DNA of 64,000 bases from the NCBI GenBank assembly GCA_021495925.1, contig JAKEKT010000020.1, positions 372,001 to 436,000 of the forward strand. The letters run 5' to 3'. Both the position numbers and the translations under genes were made by a program. The notes under the pieces were generated by a model. That model made no database searches, was not told the origin of the DNA, and was given only the letters and a program-made list of their open reading frames with translations. Positions 13,422 to 24,900 of this stretch are shown piece by piece (the first letter of the stretch is position 1; every line of letters starts with the position of its first letter). The DNA comes from Diplodia intermedia (Eukaryota > Ascomycota > Dothideomycetes > Botryosphaeriales > Botryosphaeriaceae).

Positions 13422-16400
13422 TTATATGTCTACATGCAACTCTCCCCAGTCCTCCGCCGCCTGCGCCGCCCGCACCACGTCCCCGCACCTCCCGCACAAC
13501 GCGCCCGCGGCAGGGGCGACGTGGCGCCAGCACCGCGGACACTTGGACTGCCTCGGCGGCCGCACCTCTGCGACGGCCTGGCCGCCGGCGGCCGCAGGAG
13601 GAGGGACGCCGGGTAAGTCGAACGGGGCCTTGAACACCCACTCGGCACCTTCATCTTCGCCAGCAGCGTCGCCACCACCACCAACGACAACCTTGACCCC
13701 GCTAACCACAAACGCCGCCGCGAGATCCTCCTCCATGCGCTCGCACAGCACGTCCGCGACGCCGGCGTCCGCATCACCGCCAGCAGCGGGCGGCAGCCTC
13801 AGGACGACCTCGCACTCGAGCCCGCCGCCCATCAGCTTCGCCTGCCTGGCCTGCTCCTGCGCGGCCCTGACAGCGGCGCCCGCCGCGGCCAAGACGTCCA
13901 TGGCGCGCTCGACGCGCGCGGCTTGCGGCCCGGCGTCCCACGTCGGCGCCACGAACGGGGTCCACGTCCTGCGGCCGGGTTTGTTGTTGTCGTCGTTGTC
14001 ATTCTCCACCGCCGCCGCTTCATCCTTCTTCTTCTTTATCGCCGGCGGCGCGTGCGCCCAAATCTCCTCGACCAGCAGCGGGCAGACGGGCGCCAGCATG
14101 TCGAGCAGCTCGTCGAGGACGCGGCGCAGGACGGCCTGCGCGCCGCGGCGGTCCGCCGGCGTGCCCGCGTACAGCCGGTCCTTGAGCGTCTCGAAGTAGA
14201 ACGCCGACAGCTCCGCCGTCGTGTACCGCGACAGCGCCGCCGCGCCGCGGTGGAACTCGTGCGCCGCGTACGCCGCGTGCACGGCGTGCGCGGTGCGCGC
14301 GAGCTGGTGCAGCGCGATCGAGTCGACGAGCGTCCAGTGGTTGGGGACCGTGGTCGTCGTGGACGTCGAATTGGTGGACGGCGGTGAGGAGGAGGTCGAG
14401 GATGGATCGAAGTCGGAGAGGACGCCGAGCAGCCATTTGAAGGTGACGCGGTACTTGTGCAGGGATTGGTTGACGGCGGCGAGGATGGGCTGGCCGATGA
14501 TGACGTCTTTGGTGTAGTCGCTGCTGGCGACCCAGAGGCGGAGGGCGTCGGGCCCCATGGCGTCGAAGGTTTCCTGGTTCTTGCCGCCGCCTTTTTTCTT
14601 TTTCCTGGACTTGAGGGGCGGGAGGAGGGAGCCGTCCATGATTTGAGAGGGCAGAATGGTGTTGCCGAGGGACTTGCTCATCTTCCTGCCGTCTTGGTCG
14701 AGAGTGAATCCGTGCGTGATGAGCGTTTTGAACGGTGGGAGGAACTTTGGGGGCGTGGACTTGTCTCCGGCCTCCGCCTTCACACTCTGGTGAGCAATGT
14801 GGGTGAGAAGAGAAGACTGAAACCAGCCTCGATGTTGGTCGGTTCCCTCAAGGAAGACGTCGGCCACGGGCTGTCCGGGCCGAGGATCGAGCAGCGTCCA
14901 CGCAGTACCACTATCAAACCACACGTCCATAGTGTCCTTTCCGCGGACGAAGGAGCCAGTAAGGCCTTCGGGAATCCAAACAGATTCATCCTCAGCGTCA
15001 GTCCACCAAGCATCAATGCCGCGTTGCTCAATTGTCTTCATGATATGCTCGATCGAGCTCCCAGTCATGTGCGCCTTGAGACCGCCACCCTCTGTCTTCT
15101 CATACAGTGCTGGAATGGGCACACCCCAAGCTCGTTGACGTGAGACACACCATTGGCTGCGGCCACGGACGAAGCTCTCCAGACGGGCTCTTGCGGATTT
15201 CGGATGGAATTCGACGTCCTCAAGCGCCTCGAGGGCACCTTCCTTGATCCCTTCGACATCGGCAAACCATTGCTCAGTCGCACGGATGATTACGGGCTGC
15301 TTGGTCCGCCAGTCGATGGGGTACTTGTGGGTGATTTCCTCCACGGCAACCAAAGGATCTTTCGGCATGGTCTTGAGCAGCTCCAGAATGGCCATCGAAC
15401 CCTCTCCCTGGACGGGGAGGCCGGCAATACGGTAGGCTTGACCGGGGAGAGCCTCTTTGGTGAAGCACCCCTTGTCATCCACGGGCGCAGCCGCGTCAAT
15501 ACCAATAGACCTGCAGACATTATAGTCGTCCATACCGTGACCCGGAGCCAAATGAACGAGACCAGAGCCAGAAGCGGCAGACACGAAATCGGCATGTATG
15601 ATGGGCTGAGCGTTCAACTGATCAGGTTCCAGCGGATTCGCATACTCGGTCTGATCAGCGAGCTCAGAGCCTGGTATTGCGTCCACAAGGACCTTGAGCT
15701 CAGTTTTCAAGGTTTCCTGAAGCGCATCGAAACGATCCTTGCCAATGAGAAACTGGCTGGGCCGATCACCGGTAGCCGTAGGCCGAGACATTTCCACCAC
15801 GCAGTATTCCAAATTAGAGTGCACCGCAATTGCCCTGTTAGCTGGCAGGGTCCAAGGCGTTGTAGTCCAGATCAGAGCACCCAGGTTTGCGACATCGACA
15901 CGAGCGGCCAAGCTCGGCGGGAGCTTGGTGATGGGGAAGCTGACGTATGCGGTGGTTGAATGATGGTTATCATTGTACTCGAGCTCTGCCTCAGCAAGAG
16001 CGGTTCCAGACGAGGGCGACCAGTAGACGGGCTTGAATTGACGGTAGATGAGACCTAGACGGCAGTCAGCTTCTGAGCGCACGGTATCCGTGGCAGACGC
16101 ACCTTTCTCGACCATTTCCCTGAAGATGCGCAGCTGGCGCATCTCGAAGCCTTTCTCCATGGTCTTGTAAGCGCGGTCCCAGTCGGCCATGATGGCCCAA
16201 TTCTTGAAGCCTTCCTTCTGCTCTTCGACGGTGCGCTCAGCTAGGCGGCGGGCAGCGGCGCGCACCTCGACCGGGCTCAGCTGGTCGCGGTCAGGATTGC
16301 CCAGGGCCTGCAGGGCCTTGAGCTCAATGGGCAGGCCATGGCAGTCCCAGCCGGGGATATAGTGCACGCGCTTGCCCTGGGCGACGTGGAAGCGGCAGAT

Positions 16401-16664
16401 GAGGTCCTTCAAGACCTTGTTCAGGGCGTGTCCGATGTGCAGGCTGCCATTGGCGTAGGGCGGGCCGTCATGGACGACGAAATCGGCCGTGGTCGGGCGG
16501 TCGGCGGACTGCTGCCATGCGTAGAGGTCGTCGGTGCACTGACGGAGCAGGTCGGGCGAATTGGACGGGCGCGGCGGGAAGGCCGACTTGGGCAGCTTAA
16601 GAGTGCCGGACCATCTGGCGGCGGTGGCTGCAGCGCTCCGGAGAACTTGGCTTGGAGCTACCAT
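13422..16664 (-). CDS. ISM1: Isoleucyl-tRNA synthetase, mitochondrial
   Basis: Class I aminoacyl-tRNA synthetase charging mitochondrial tRNA-Ile; about 1,080 aa in a single exon. The frame is open 32 codons further upstream to 16760, but that codon is GTG. The first in-frame ATG is at 16664, with A at -3 and G at +4, and the protein then begins MVAPSQVLRSAAATAARW, a good mitochondrial presequence. Motifs: HIGH (GSLHIGHALNKVLKDL), the WDCHGLPIE motif of IleRS, KMSKS (DGRKMSKSLGNTILPSQI), and a C-terminal zinc site CPRCW...CGRCG of the bacterial/mitochondrial type. These together separate it from the cytosolic enzyme. A Lys-rich insertion of about 20 residues follows the KMSKS loop (LKSRKKKKGGGK), and several low-complexity stretches occur in the anticodon-binding half. 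It is convergent with FAB1 and divergent from the OPT gene. Confidence 0.94.
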   Translation of the reverse strand: MVAPSQVLRSAAATAARWSGTLKLPKSAFPPRPSNSPDLLRQCTDDLYAWQQSADRPTTADFVVHDGPPYANGSLHIGHALNKVLKDLICRFHVAQGKRVHYIPGWDCHGLPIELKALQALGNPDRDQLSPVEVRAAARRLAERTVEEQKEGFKNWAIMADWDRAYKTMEKGFEMRQLRIFREMVEKGASATDTVRSEADCRLGLIYRQFKPVYWSPSSGTALAEAELEYNDNHHSTTAYVSFPITKLPPSLAARVDVANLGALIWTTTPWTLPANRAIAVHSNLEYCVVEMSRPTATGDRPSQFLIGKDRFDALQETLKTELKVLVDAIPGSELADQTEYANPLEPDQLNAQPIIHADFVSAASGSGLVHLAPGHGMDDYNVCRSIGIDAAAPVDDKGCFTKEALPGQAYRIAGLPVQGEGSMAILELLKTMPKDPLVAVEEITHKYPIDWRTKQPVIIRATEQWFADVEGIKEGALEALEDVEFHPKSARARLESFVRGRSQWCVSRQRAWGVPIPALYEKTEGGGLKAHMTGSSIEHIMKTIEQRGIDAWWTDAEDESVWIPEGLTGSFVRGKDTMDVWFDSGTAWTLLDPRPGQPVADVFLEGTDQHRGWFQSSLLTHIAHQSVKAEAGDKSTPPKFLPPFKTLITHGFTLDQDGRKMSKSLGNTILPSQIMDGSLLPPLKSRKKKKGGGKNQETFDAMGPDALRLWVASSDYTKDVIIGQPILAAVNQSLHKYRVTFKWLLGVLSDFDPSSTSSSPPSTNSTSTTTTVPNHWTLVDSIALHQLARTAHAVHAAYAAHEFHRGAAALSRYTTAELSAFYFETLKDRLYAGTPADRRGAQAVLRRVLDELLDMLAPVCPLLVEEIWAHAPPAIKKKKDEAAAVENDNDDNNKPGRRTWTPFVAPTWDAGPQAARVERAMDVLAAAGAAVRAAQEQARQAKLMGGGLECEVVLRLPPAAGGDADAGVADVLCERMEEDLAAAFVVSGVKVVVGGGGDAAGEDEGAEWVFKAPFDLPGVPPPAAAGGQAVAEVRPPRQSKCPRCWRHVAPAAGALCGRCGDVVRAAQAAEDWGELHVDI

Positions 16665-17728
16665 GCTGCCATGCTGTCGTGAGCTGCCGTGCTGGTGACG
16701 CGGAAAAGTTGGGATGCGCCATCTCCGCAATCGTCGCCGCCGGAGATGGTTCGGGCGCACTTACTTATCTCGAGGCCGGGAACGCGTTCCCCACACTCCC
16801 GACGCTCACCCGGCGACTTCAAGCATTGAAGCTCTCAACGATAAGAGCCAGGGCAACCCTGCACTCGATGGCGGCAAATCCGATGGCTTGGGATGCGAGA
16901 TGCGACGGGTGAGCAGCTTTTGCAAGGGTGGGGGTGGAATATGCATCGATCCCGGACCAAACAGGCAGCTCCCATCCCGCATCTTCAATACGTCGCGGCC
17001 ACGGTACTGGCCCAGCTAGCCGAATGGATGCTTGATCCACGGCCCTTTAAAGATGGCCAGGCGATGCCGAGGTGGTACAGCAGACTGGACGAGCGGGGTA
17101 GTTTCCTCATGCTCCAAAACGTGTCTCAAACACGGCTATCTTCCTCCGCACACATCGACCAGCCCACCCATGCACGGCACGGTCCTCAGCATATCTTGTC
17201 ATGGAGCTTATCAGCCGCTGCTCCACTTCGGTTCGACCCATCATGTGTGCCGTCTGCCAGACAAGCACCCGCCATCAGCTCTGGTCCAGTGCTTGATTGG
17301 GGCCCAGAGCGCCCCAAGTCTTGTTTCTGTACCAAATATTGGAAAATGGCCCCAATCGCTTTTTCCTCCATGGCTTCCACCCTGATCTCCGACCATCTGC
17401 AGCGCGCGGCCCTTCCGATTGCCTCCCGTCCTGCCGCGTCACAGCCTGCGCGTACGCTGTCTTCATCGGCCCTGGAACTCGCCCTATCACGCTACCCCGA
17501 TCTCTCCTTCCCCTTTAAGCAACCAAAGTGTCTCGCTGGTGGCAAGCGTGGCACCCAGATACCACCATGGTGGAACGGTAAGCGATCGCCAGTAGAGCGT
17601 GCCCCGGTCGAGGTAACATTCCATGCATCTTTGAGCGACCCTTATCTTTTTCGTCGCCAGCTTATATACCTGCACGTCTGCCGTTTCATGTACGCCAACC
17701 TTTGGCGACTTGACCCTTGACCGCGAAG
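16665..17728. promoter_or_regulatory. Divergent promoter region, ISM1 and OPT transporter
   Basis: About 1.06 kb between two divergent starts. Upstream of the OPT start there is a GATA-factor type site (TTATCT, i.e. AGATAA on the other strand, near 17,641) and a TATA-like CTTATATACC at 17,661-17,670, about 60 bp before the ATG. GATA factors such as AreA/NIT2 commonly control nitrogen-source transporters, so the site is plausible but unproven. A plus-strand open frame of 275 codons crosses the region but has no recognisable domain. Confidence 0.35.
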
Positions 17729-20266
17729 ATGCCCAGCTTTCGGAAGCCCTGGCCGATTACCCGTCGAGACACGGATGGAATCACTCTCAACACACTCGAG
17801 GACAAAGCGCCTACAGCCACTGCTACAGCTGCCGACAGTGACGAGCACGCCAGGGCTGCCGAGGCTGAAAGGGACCTCAAAGCCTTCAACGCCCTGCACC
17901 GGTAGAGTATTGTGCCAGCTCGCCAGGAAAGTGAAGGCTGATTGCTCCTAGATGGGATCCAAACCTGGAAGCCGACAAGCGCGATGCTATCGAGGCTGCT
18001 GTTCAGAAGGGCGACGAGGAGGCTGAGATCCACCTCGACCGGGACCTCGGAGAAAATTCACCCTACCCCGAAGTCGCCTCGGCGGTCCCTAATACCGACG
18101 ACGACACTCTTCCTTGCAACACCATCAGAGCATGGGTCATCGGTCTCATCTTCACCACCATCGGAAGCGGCCTCAACATGCTGTTCAACCTGCGCAATCC
18201 TAGCATAACCATCACTTCCATTGTTGCTCAGCTGTATGTGTGCAACCACTCCTCCACTATGCGCTTCTGACGTCCTCAGCATCTCGTTCCCTGTCGGAAA
18301 GCTCTGGGAGAAGACGATGCCTTCGCGTCAGTTCAATGTGTTCGGTCTGAAGTTCAGCCTCAATCCGGGACCGTTCAACGTCAAGGAGCACACCCTGATC
18401 ACCATCATGGCGAACGTAACGTTTGGGAACGGAATTGCTTACAGTACCGACACCATTGAAGCTTTGCGTGGATTCTACGGATACGACCTTGGCTGGGGCT
18501 TCAACCTGCTTTTCACTCTCGTCACCCAGATGCTCGGCTTTGGACTCGCAGGCTCCTTTCGCCGTTTCCTTGTTTATCCGGCCGCCATGATATTCCCGCA
18601 GACACTGCCCAATTGTGCCTTGTTCTTCACGTTGCACAAGAGAGGCTCTGAAAAGCCCGATCCGGGCGAGACGAACGGTTGGTCCATCACTAGGTACAGG
18701 TGGTTCTTGTACGTTGTCATCGGCGGCTTCACTTGGTACTGGTTCCCAGGATTCATCTGGCAAGGACTTAGCGTGTTCGCCTTTGTTACGTGGATCAAGC
18801 CCCAAAGCCCTGTGATCAACCAACTCTTCGGCGGATACAGTGGCTTGTCACTCATCCCAATCACGTTCGATTGGACGTACATCACGTCCTACATACAATC
18901 GCCGCTGATCCCTCCCTGGCATGCCATCGCCAACACCCTCATCGGCCTCGTAGTCTTCCAAATCATCACGCCCCTCGGCATCCACTACACCAAGTCCTGG
19001 TACTCAGAGTATCTTCCAATGAGTGATTCGGACAGTTACGACAACACGGGAAGCCCGTACAACGTCAGCCAGATCCTGACGCCGGACTACAACTTCGACG
19101 AAGCCAAGTACAAGGCGTACTCGCCCATCTTCCTCTCAACAACGTTCGCCATGTGCTACGGGCTCAGCTTCGCGACCATCATAGCCACCATCGTGCACAC
19201 GGGGCTCTATCACTGGCGCGAGATCTGGTACCGGGCCAGGGCAGCACGCAACCAGGAGGACGACATCCACATGAGGCTGATGAAGAGGTACGCCGAGGCA
19301 CCCGACTGGTGGTTCTGGGCGCTCGGCGTCGTCATGCTGGCCATGGGCTTCGGCACCATCCTCGGATACCCGACCGGGCTCACGTGGTGGGCGTACATCG
19401 TCGCCATCCTCATCGCGGCCGTGTGGTTCGTGCCGATCGGCATGGTGTGGGCCATCACGAACGTGCAGATCGGGCTCAACGTCTTCGCCGAGTTCGTCGT
19501 CGGCTACATGCTGCCGGGGCGGCCGCTGGCCATGATGTGCTTCAAGACGATCGGCTACATCACCATGTACCAGGGGCTGCTGTACACGCAGGACCTCAAG
19601 CTCGCGCACTACATGAAGCTGCCGCCCAAGACGGTCTTCTGGGCGCAGGGCGTGGCGACCGTGTGGGGCTCCATCGTGCAGATCGCGGTGCTCGACTGGG
19701 CGTTCGGCGCCATCAAGGGCATCTGCACGTCGGCGCAGAGCGCGCGCTTCACCTGCCCCAACGGCCGCGTCTTCTTCAACGCCAGCATCATCTGGGGCGC
19801 CATCGGGCCCGCGCGCATGTTCTCGGGCGGCGCCACGTACGCGGGGCTGCAGTGGTTCTGGCTCATCGGCGCCGCCGCGCCCGTCGTCTTTTACCTCCTC
19901 GCCCGCAGGTTCCCCAACTCGCCCGCCCGCTACCTCAACGCCCCCGTCATGTTCGGCAACCTCAACTACATGCCGCCCGCCACCCCGCTCATCTACTGGT
20001 CGTGGGGCATCGTCGGCCTCGTCTTCAACCGCCTCGTCCGCCGCCGCGCCCGCGGCTGGTGGATGACGTACAACTACATCACCTCGGCCGCGCTCGACTC
20101 CGGCCTCGCCCTCGGCACCATCGTCATCTTCTTCGCCCTGCTGCTGCCCCAGGTCAGCCCGCCGCAGTGGTGGGGCAACACCGTCATCGAGACGATGGAT
20201 TACGACGGCTCCGCGGTCCAGAAGGTGGTTGCCGACGGGGAGACGTTTGGGCCGCGGAATTGGTAG
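17729..20266 (+). CDS. Oligopeptide transporter, OPT family (ISP4/Opt1-like)
   Basis: Proton-coupled importer of small peptides (or glutathione-type compounds) at the plasma membrane. Predicted 813 aa from three exons: 17729-17901, 17952-18233 and 18280-20266. The introns are 50 and 46 bp (GTAGAG...CCTAG and GTATGT...CTCAG) and the joins are in frame (NALH-RWDPNLEAD and SIVAQL-ISFPVGKLW). The signature NPGPFNVKEHTLI lies near residue 180. The family's KIPPR-type motif appears as KLPPK near residue 597, followed by FWAQGVATVWGSIVQIAVLDW. Many hydrophobic segments fit the 12-16 helices of the family. The N-terminus is a short acidic cytosolic tail. The substrate cannot be told from sequence. 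The stop codon lies only 218 bp from the RIP-mutated transposon block, yet the gene shows no stop codons or AT drift, so it appears functional. Confidence 0.92.
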
Positions 20267-20484
20267 GTGGATGGGTCGATACCGCATCATCTTATAGGTG
20301 CTTGAATACAAGATGCGGACGCAAATGTGAGACTCAAACTTGCACATTTACGTCCGGATACTGTATTCGGCTGCCTATATAGGAAGTGTGTCGAGCTCAA
20401 AGGGCCGATTTATTTGTCACCCGCTGTGGCGTGGGTGTGAGAGAAGGGGTGAGGTAGAGGATGTATTACGATTTACGAATATTT
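20267..20484. other. OPT 3' flank up to the transposon edge
   Basis: Short unique stretch between the OPT stop codon and the left target duplication of the copia element. It still has normal TG/CA content (for example GTCACCCGCTGTGGCGTGGG near 20,416). Base composition changes sharply at about 20,460-20,490. Confidence 0.6.
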
Positions 20485-20489
20485 CTTAT

Positions 20490-20679
20490 TATTAAACGGC
20501 ACTTAGAAGGTGTGAAGACCGCTGCTTTATTAAATATACTACCTAGTAAGGGTTATATACACGTTCTCTATCTACTACGGATAGTAATAAGAAGAATAAG
20601 GAATAGATAATAAAGATAATAAAGATAGTATAATAATAAATAGTAATAAGTAAGTATATTAAATAAGTATTAGTTAATA
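20490..20679 (-). repeat. 3' LTR of the copia element
   Basis: 190 bp. By hand alignment it differs from the 5' LTR at about 17 sites, all transitions, with no gaps. It keeps several CpA/TpG sites (for example GGTGTG near 20,509) that are TpA in the other LTR, so it is the less mutated copy. A purine-rich tract reading AAAGAGAA on the minus strand lies just inside it (about 20,682-20,690), in the place expected for the polypurine primer. Confidence 0.88.
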
Positions 20680-21951
20680 TATTCTCTTTATAAAGGGCCG
20701 TTAGTAAGGTTCTTTATAATATATTTACTAGTATTATTATCTAGTATTAAGAAGTAAATGCCGTTATTTATTATCTTATTAAATAATAGTAAGTATTATA
20801 ATAGAATATCGTTCTCTTAAGAGAGCGACGAGTTCTTATAATATTTAGTTTTCTATACGAAAGTAAAACTATTTCTTAAAGCTCTAGCTAGTTAAATCTC
20901 TATAAAATCTTTAAGATAAGTATATTACTTATTAAATACTAGCTATTTAGAACCTACTTAAAGTTATAAATATCGTTATTAGAGTCTAGATATAGTATTA
21001 GTTTATACGTAAAGAAAGAGAAGAGTAGTAAGAGCGTATAAAGTAATCTCTTTAGTAAAGAGTTAGCTATTAACGTTATTAAGCGTATTATTAAGACTTA
21101 ATTATATTATTATAATTAGTATTAAGCTCTTCGTTATATATAAAATAGAAGTATAATCTTTAAATACTAATATAAAATAAAGACTTCTTACTCTTCTCTT
21201 CTTCTTATCTTTAATAATCGTTATTCGTCGAAATAATAGATAAAATAAATACTTATACTATCTTTATTTTTATCTTCGCGATAACGCGGCTAGACTACTT
21301 TACTTAGCTAGTAAGAAGTATAACGATTACTAATAAACTAAAATAATAATAAAGCGTCGTAAGATATAATAATAATAAAATATAGTATAATAATATAATA
21401 GTAAGAATAGATTTTAATAAAAAGTATCGTCGTCTTTCTAAATAAGAATAAATAGTAGTAAAGAAAATAAAAGAATATAATATAATTAATTTTATTATTT
21501 ACTCTTAACTAGAGTTACCTCTAGTCGAATTATTTATATTAAAGTAATAAAGAAAAAGAGTATTTTACTTTATATAACTAGAGTAGTTAAATCTTCTTTA
21601 TACGTATTCTTCTAACTAGTATTTAAATTAATTAGATAATCTACTTTACTTATATATATCTACTAAATAAACGCTTTAAACTATTAACGTAATAGTATCT
21701 TAATAAGTTTATTAGCTACTATAGTAGCTATAGACGTCTACTATAATCGAATATAATAATTCTAAACTTCTTAATAAAGCTAGTATTAGTAAATATTAAC
21801 ATGGCGAAGCTTAGTAGTTAGCTTTAGTAATAATTAATTAAGAAGTCGAATCGTAGCTTAGTTATTATATTATAGAAAGATCTTATATTTTAGATTTAGA
21901 TTAATTTATTTAAAGAGATACTTCTACTAGAGAAGCTTCTTTATTATAGTA
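20680..21951 (-). pseudogene. copia RNase H C-terminus and 3' internal region
   Basis: Minus strand, running down from the LINE A insertion site at 21,951. With TAA/TAG read through, the relic shows the end of copia RNase H: CDNQATIRLLN-like, then TTKLRHVNI, then a TIVANKLIKIL stretch matching the usual VADGLTKAL. A likely end of pol is near 21,570. About 890 bp of non-coding internal sequence follow to the LTR. A second, diverged copy of this segment is at 45,082-46,222. One frame change is needed after the LINE junction, either an indel or an error in my reading. Confidence 0.72.
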
Positions 21952-24900
21952 TTATTTATTTATTTATTTATTTAGTTTAACGTCTCTCTAAAGTCTAGAA
22001 CTATTAGAGATAAGGTCTCTTAAGAGAATTCGCTTCTATCTATATATCTAAATATATACGTGTTAGAGAGGGGTTCTAGAGAAGTACTAGAAACGATACG
22101 CTTAAAAGCTTAAAGAAGAGTAGAAAGCGTAAATAAAATAAAGAAAAGATAAATAAAATAAAGTAAAAGCTTAAAAATTAATAAAAATAAAGATAAAAGT
22201 AAAGTAAGTAAGCTCTCTTCTTAAAGAGAGTCTTTTTAACTAATTAAATTTATTTAGCTTTCTTCTATCTAAGATCGATACTTATTTACTATTTATTATA
22301 ATTAGCTAGAGTATTACTACTAGCGAACTAGCTATATAACTCTACTTTTAAATTTAGAAATCTAAAAAAGAGCTCTAAATAGAGGTTACTTAATTAAGAA
22401 TTAAATCTTAGCTTTTTAGCCTCGTTAGCTTAATTACTAACTATATTAGATAGCTATAGATACTAGTAGAAACGGCTACTTAAGCTTAAATATCCGCTAT
22501 TTAGTCGTTTTTCTTTAGTTCTTACCTATTTTTACTCTAAATTGAACGCGGCGAAGGCGCCGAGAATAAGAAGAAGTAGAAGAAGAGAATAAAAGAATAA
22601 AATAAATATAAATAAATATTTAGTAATATATATTTAGATCTCGTTAGATAAGTTATTTAATTATTATCGTCTAGTAGTAATCTTTATTTATTCTAAGAAC
22701 TTAGCCGTTAGACTAGTCTTTAGAGTTAAGAAAAAGAGATTTAAAAGATTAAGTTAATACTTTTTAAGTTCGTCTTTTAAGAGAACTTAAGAGCCTCTAT
22801 AAAGAGAATAAGAGAGAAGTAGATAACGTAATATTTATTTAGTTATATAACTATATTTATACTAGTTATTTTCGACGTAATTAAGACGATAAAGATAAGA
22901 CTTAAAGTAGTCGTATTTAATCTTTAGTTAATAAAAGACGAAGGCCGTTTCTCTAACTTTTATAAAAGATTTAAGTCGTCGTCTTATCTTTAAATCGAAG
23001 ATACGTTTATAGAACGAGTTTAATATTAATTTAAGCTTTATTTTCTACTTCTCGTAGATTTTCTACTTAACTTTACTTTAATAGAAGCTTAGAGAAGTAG
23101 AGACTCTACTTAAAGAGTACTTCGTAGCTCTTTTTATAAGTTAATTAATATACTCGTTATCTAAAACGTTCTCGTAGCTAAGATATTATTTTAGAAAGAT
23201 AATATTTTCTTTAGCTCTTAGTATTTTAGCTAATCTAATAGTTCGAATTTACTATACTTACTTAGACGTATTAGCGGGCTTACTTAGTCTAAGAATCGCG
23301 GTCTAGTTATTTACGTAGATTCTTATATTTTTAAAGATATACTTAACTCTAATAATAAGATTTAGAGTTATTACTAGCCTCTCTATCTTATTATTATATA
23401 CTAGATTCTTAAAACTAAGATTCTTATAAATCTAGCGCGTCGAATTCTCTTTAGATTAGCTAAAGTTAAAGACTACTACTCTAATTTCTATATTTCTACT
23501 CGTAGATAGAACGAAGACGTTAGAATAGATAGCTATTTAATTAAAGAATATTCTTTTAACTTTAAGCGCGTAGGTCTTAGTCTATCTCTCTTTATTTAGA
23601 AGACTAATTATAGTCGAATAGAGTAGTTTAAGTAACTATAATAAAAAGTAAAAGAGTTTAACTACTTCTAAAGACGTAGGTTACGTTTTTAAAAGAAGTT
23701 TAATCTTCTCTAACTATATAGATCTATTTAGAATTCGTCGATCTAGATTAATCTTCTTTAGTTTAATTTAAATAGAGTAAAATTCTTCGAGTAAATTCGT
23801 TCTAAGAGCGTATTTTTATATTCGCTCGTTTAAACGAATATTCGCTAGTAGAATTTTACTCTCTATTTCTAGAGAAATTATAGAGATAGTTTTAAAAACC
23901 TCTAGAATCTTTCGTAGAATAAGATTCTAAAGAACTCTAAATTAGTAAGTAAACTATCTCTAATTTTTCTAGTAGATTTCGAAGTCGTAGTCTATAATCG
24001 TAGTAACGTAAGCTAGATATAGCTAACGAATCGCGTAGAAGAAAAGCCTTCTCTTAATATTAGCTAGTTTAGAGAGATAATAGAAGATTAAACGAGTCTA
24101 GCTAATTCTTTTAAATATATATATTTTAAAGATAAACTTATAGTTAAAGTAAATTTCTAGCTATTTAATCTATTCTTTAGATTCTATTACGTTTTTTATA
24201 GAAAGCGTAATTAAAATAGAATAAGATTTTAAGTCTTTCTTAAAAGAATAAGCGAAGTAAATAAGCTTCGTCTTTTTTAAATTAAATTTAATATAGTTTT
24301 TCTATTCTCGCGTATAAAGTTTATTTATCTTCTTCTCTAGAATCGTCTTATTACGTTTCTAGCTATCAAAGCTAGCTATAAGCGTAATATTATTAATATA
24401 AGAGAGAAACGAAGCTTTAGAGATAAAAAATAACTCTTAAAGATAAATTAGAAAGAAAATAGATAAAACTAGACTTTCTTATAGAATATTTATTTTTATT
24501 AGACTAAACTCTTTCTTCTCTTCGTTAAACGCGAGGCTTAATATTTATATAGATATAAATAATTTTATCTACGCGAGTAGATTAATTAATATACTAATTT
24601 AAGCTATTATAGCTAGAAGTTATTCTTTAGCCACGTAGTTAAAGACGCTTTTTATTTATTTATTTATTTAGTTTAACGTCTCTCTAGAGTCTTAGACTAT
24701 TAGAGACGAAACTTCTCTAAAGGATTCGCTTCTATCTATATATCTAAATATATATATGTCTAGAGGGAATTCTAGAAGAGTACTAGAAATAATACGCTTA
24801 AAAGCTTTAAGAAGAAATAAGAAGCGTATAAAAAGTTAAGAAAATAATAAAATAATAAAGAAAATAAAGCGAGAACTTAAAAGATAACTAAATAGAGATA

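Noticed and set aside
16664..16760. Extended N-terminus of ISM1 starting at 16,760
   Set aside because: The codon at 16,760 is GTG; the first ATG is at 16,664 and gives a good mitochondrial presequence.
16893..17720. 275-codon plus-strand open frame before the OPT gene
   Set aside because: No recognisable domain; it ends just before the OPT start and covers the promoter. Probably chance in GC-rich DNA.
19136..20382. Long antisense and +1 frames over the OPT gene (over 400 codons)
   Set aside because: Shadow frames of GC3-rich coding sequence; the OPT frame has clear family motifs.
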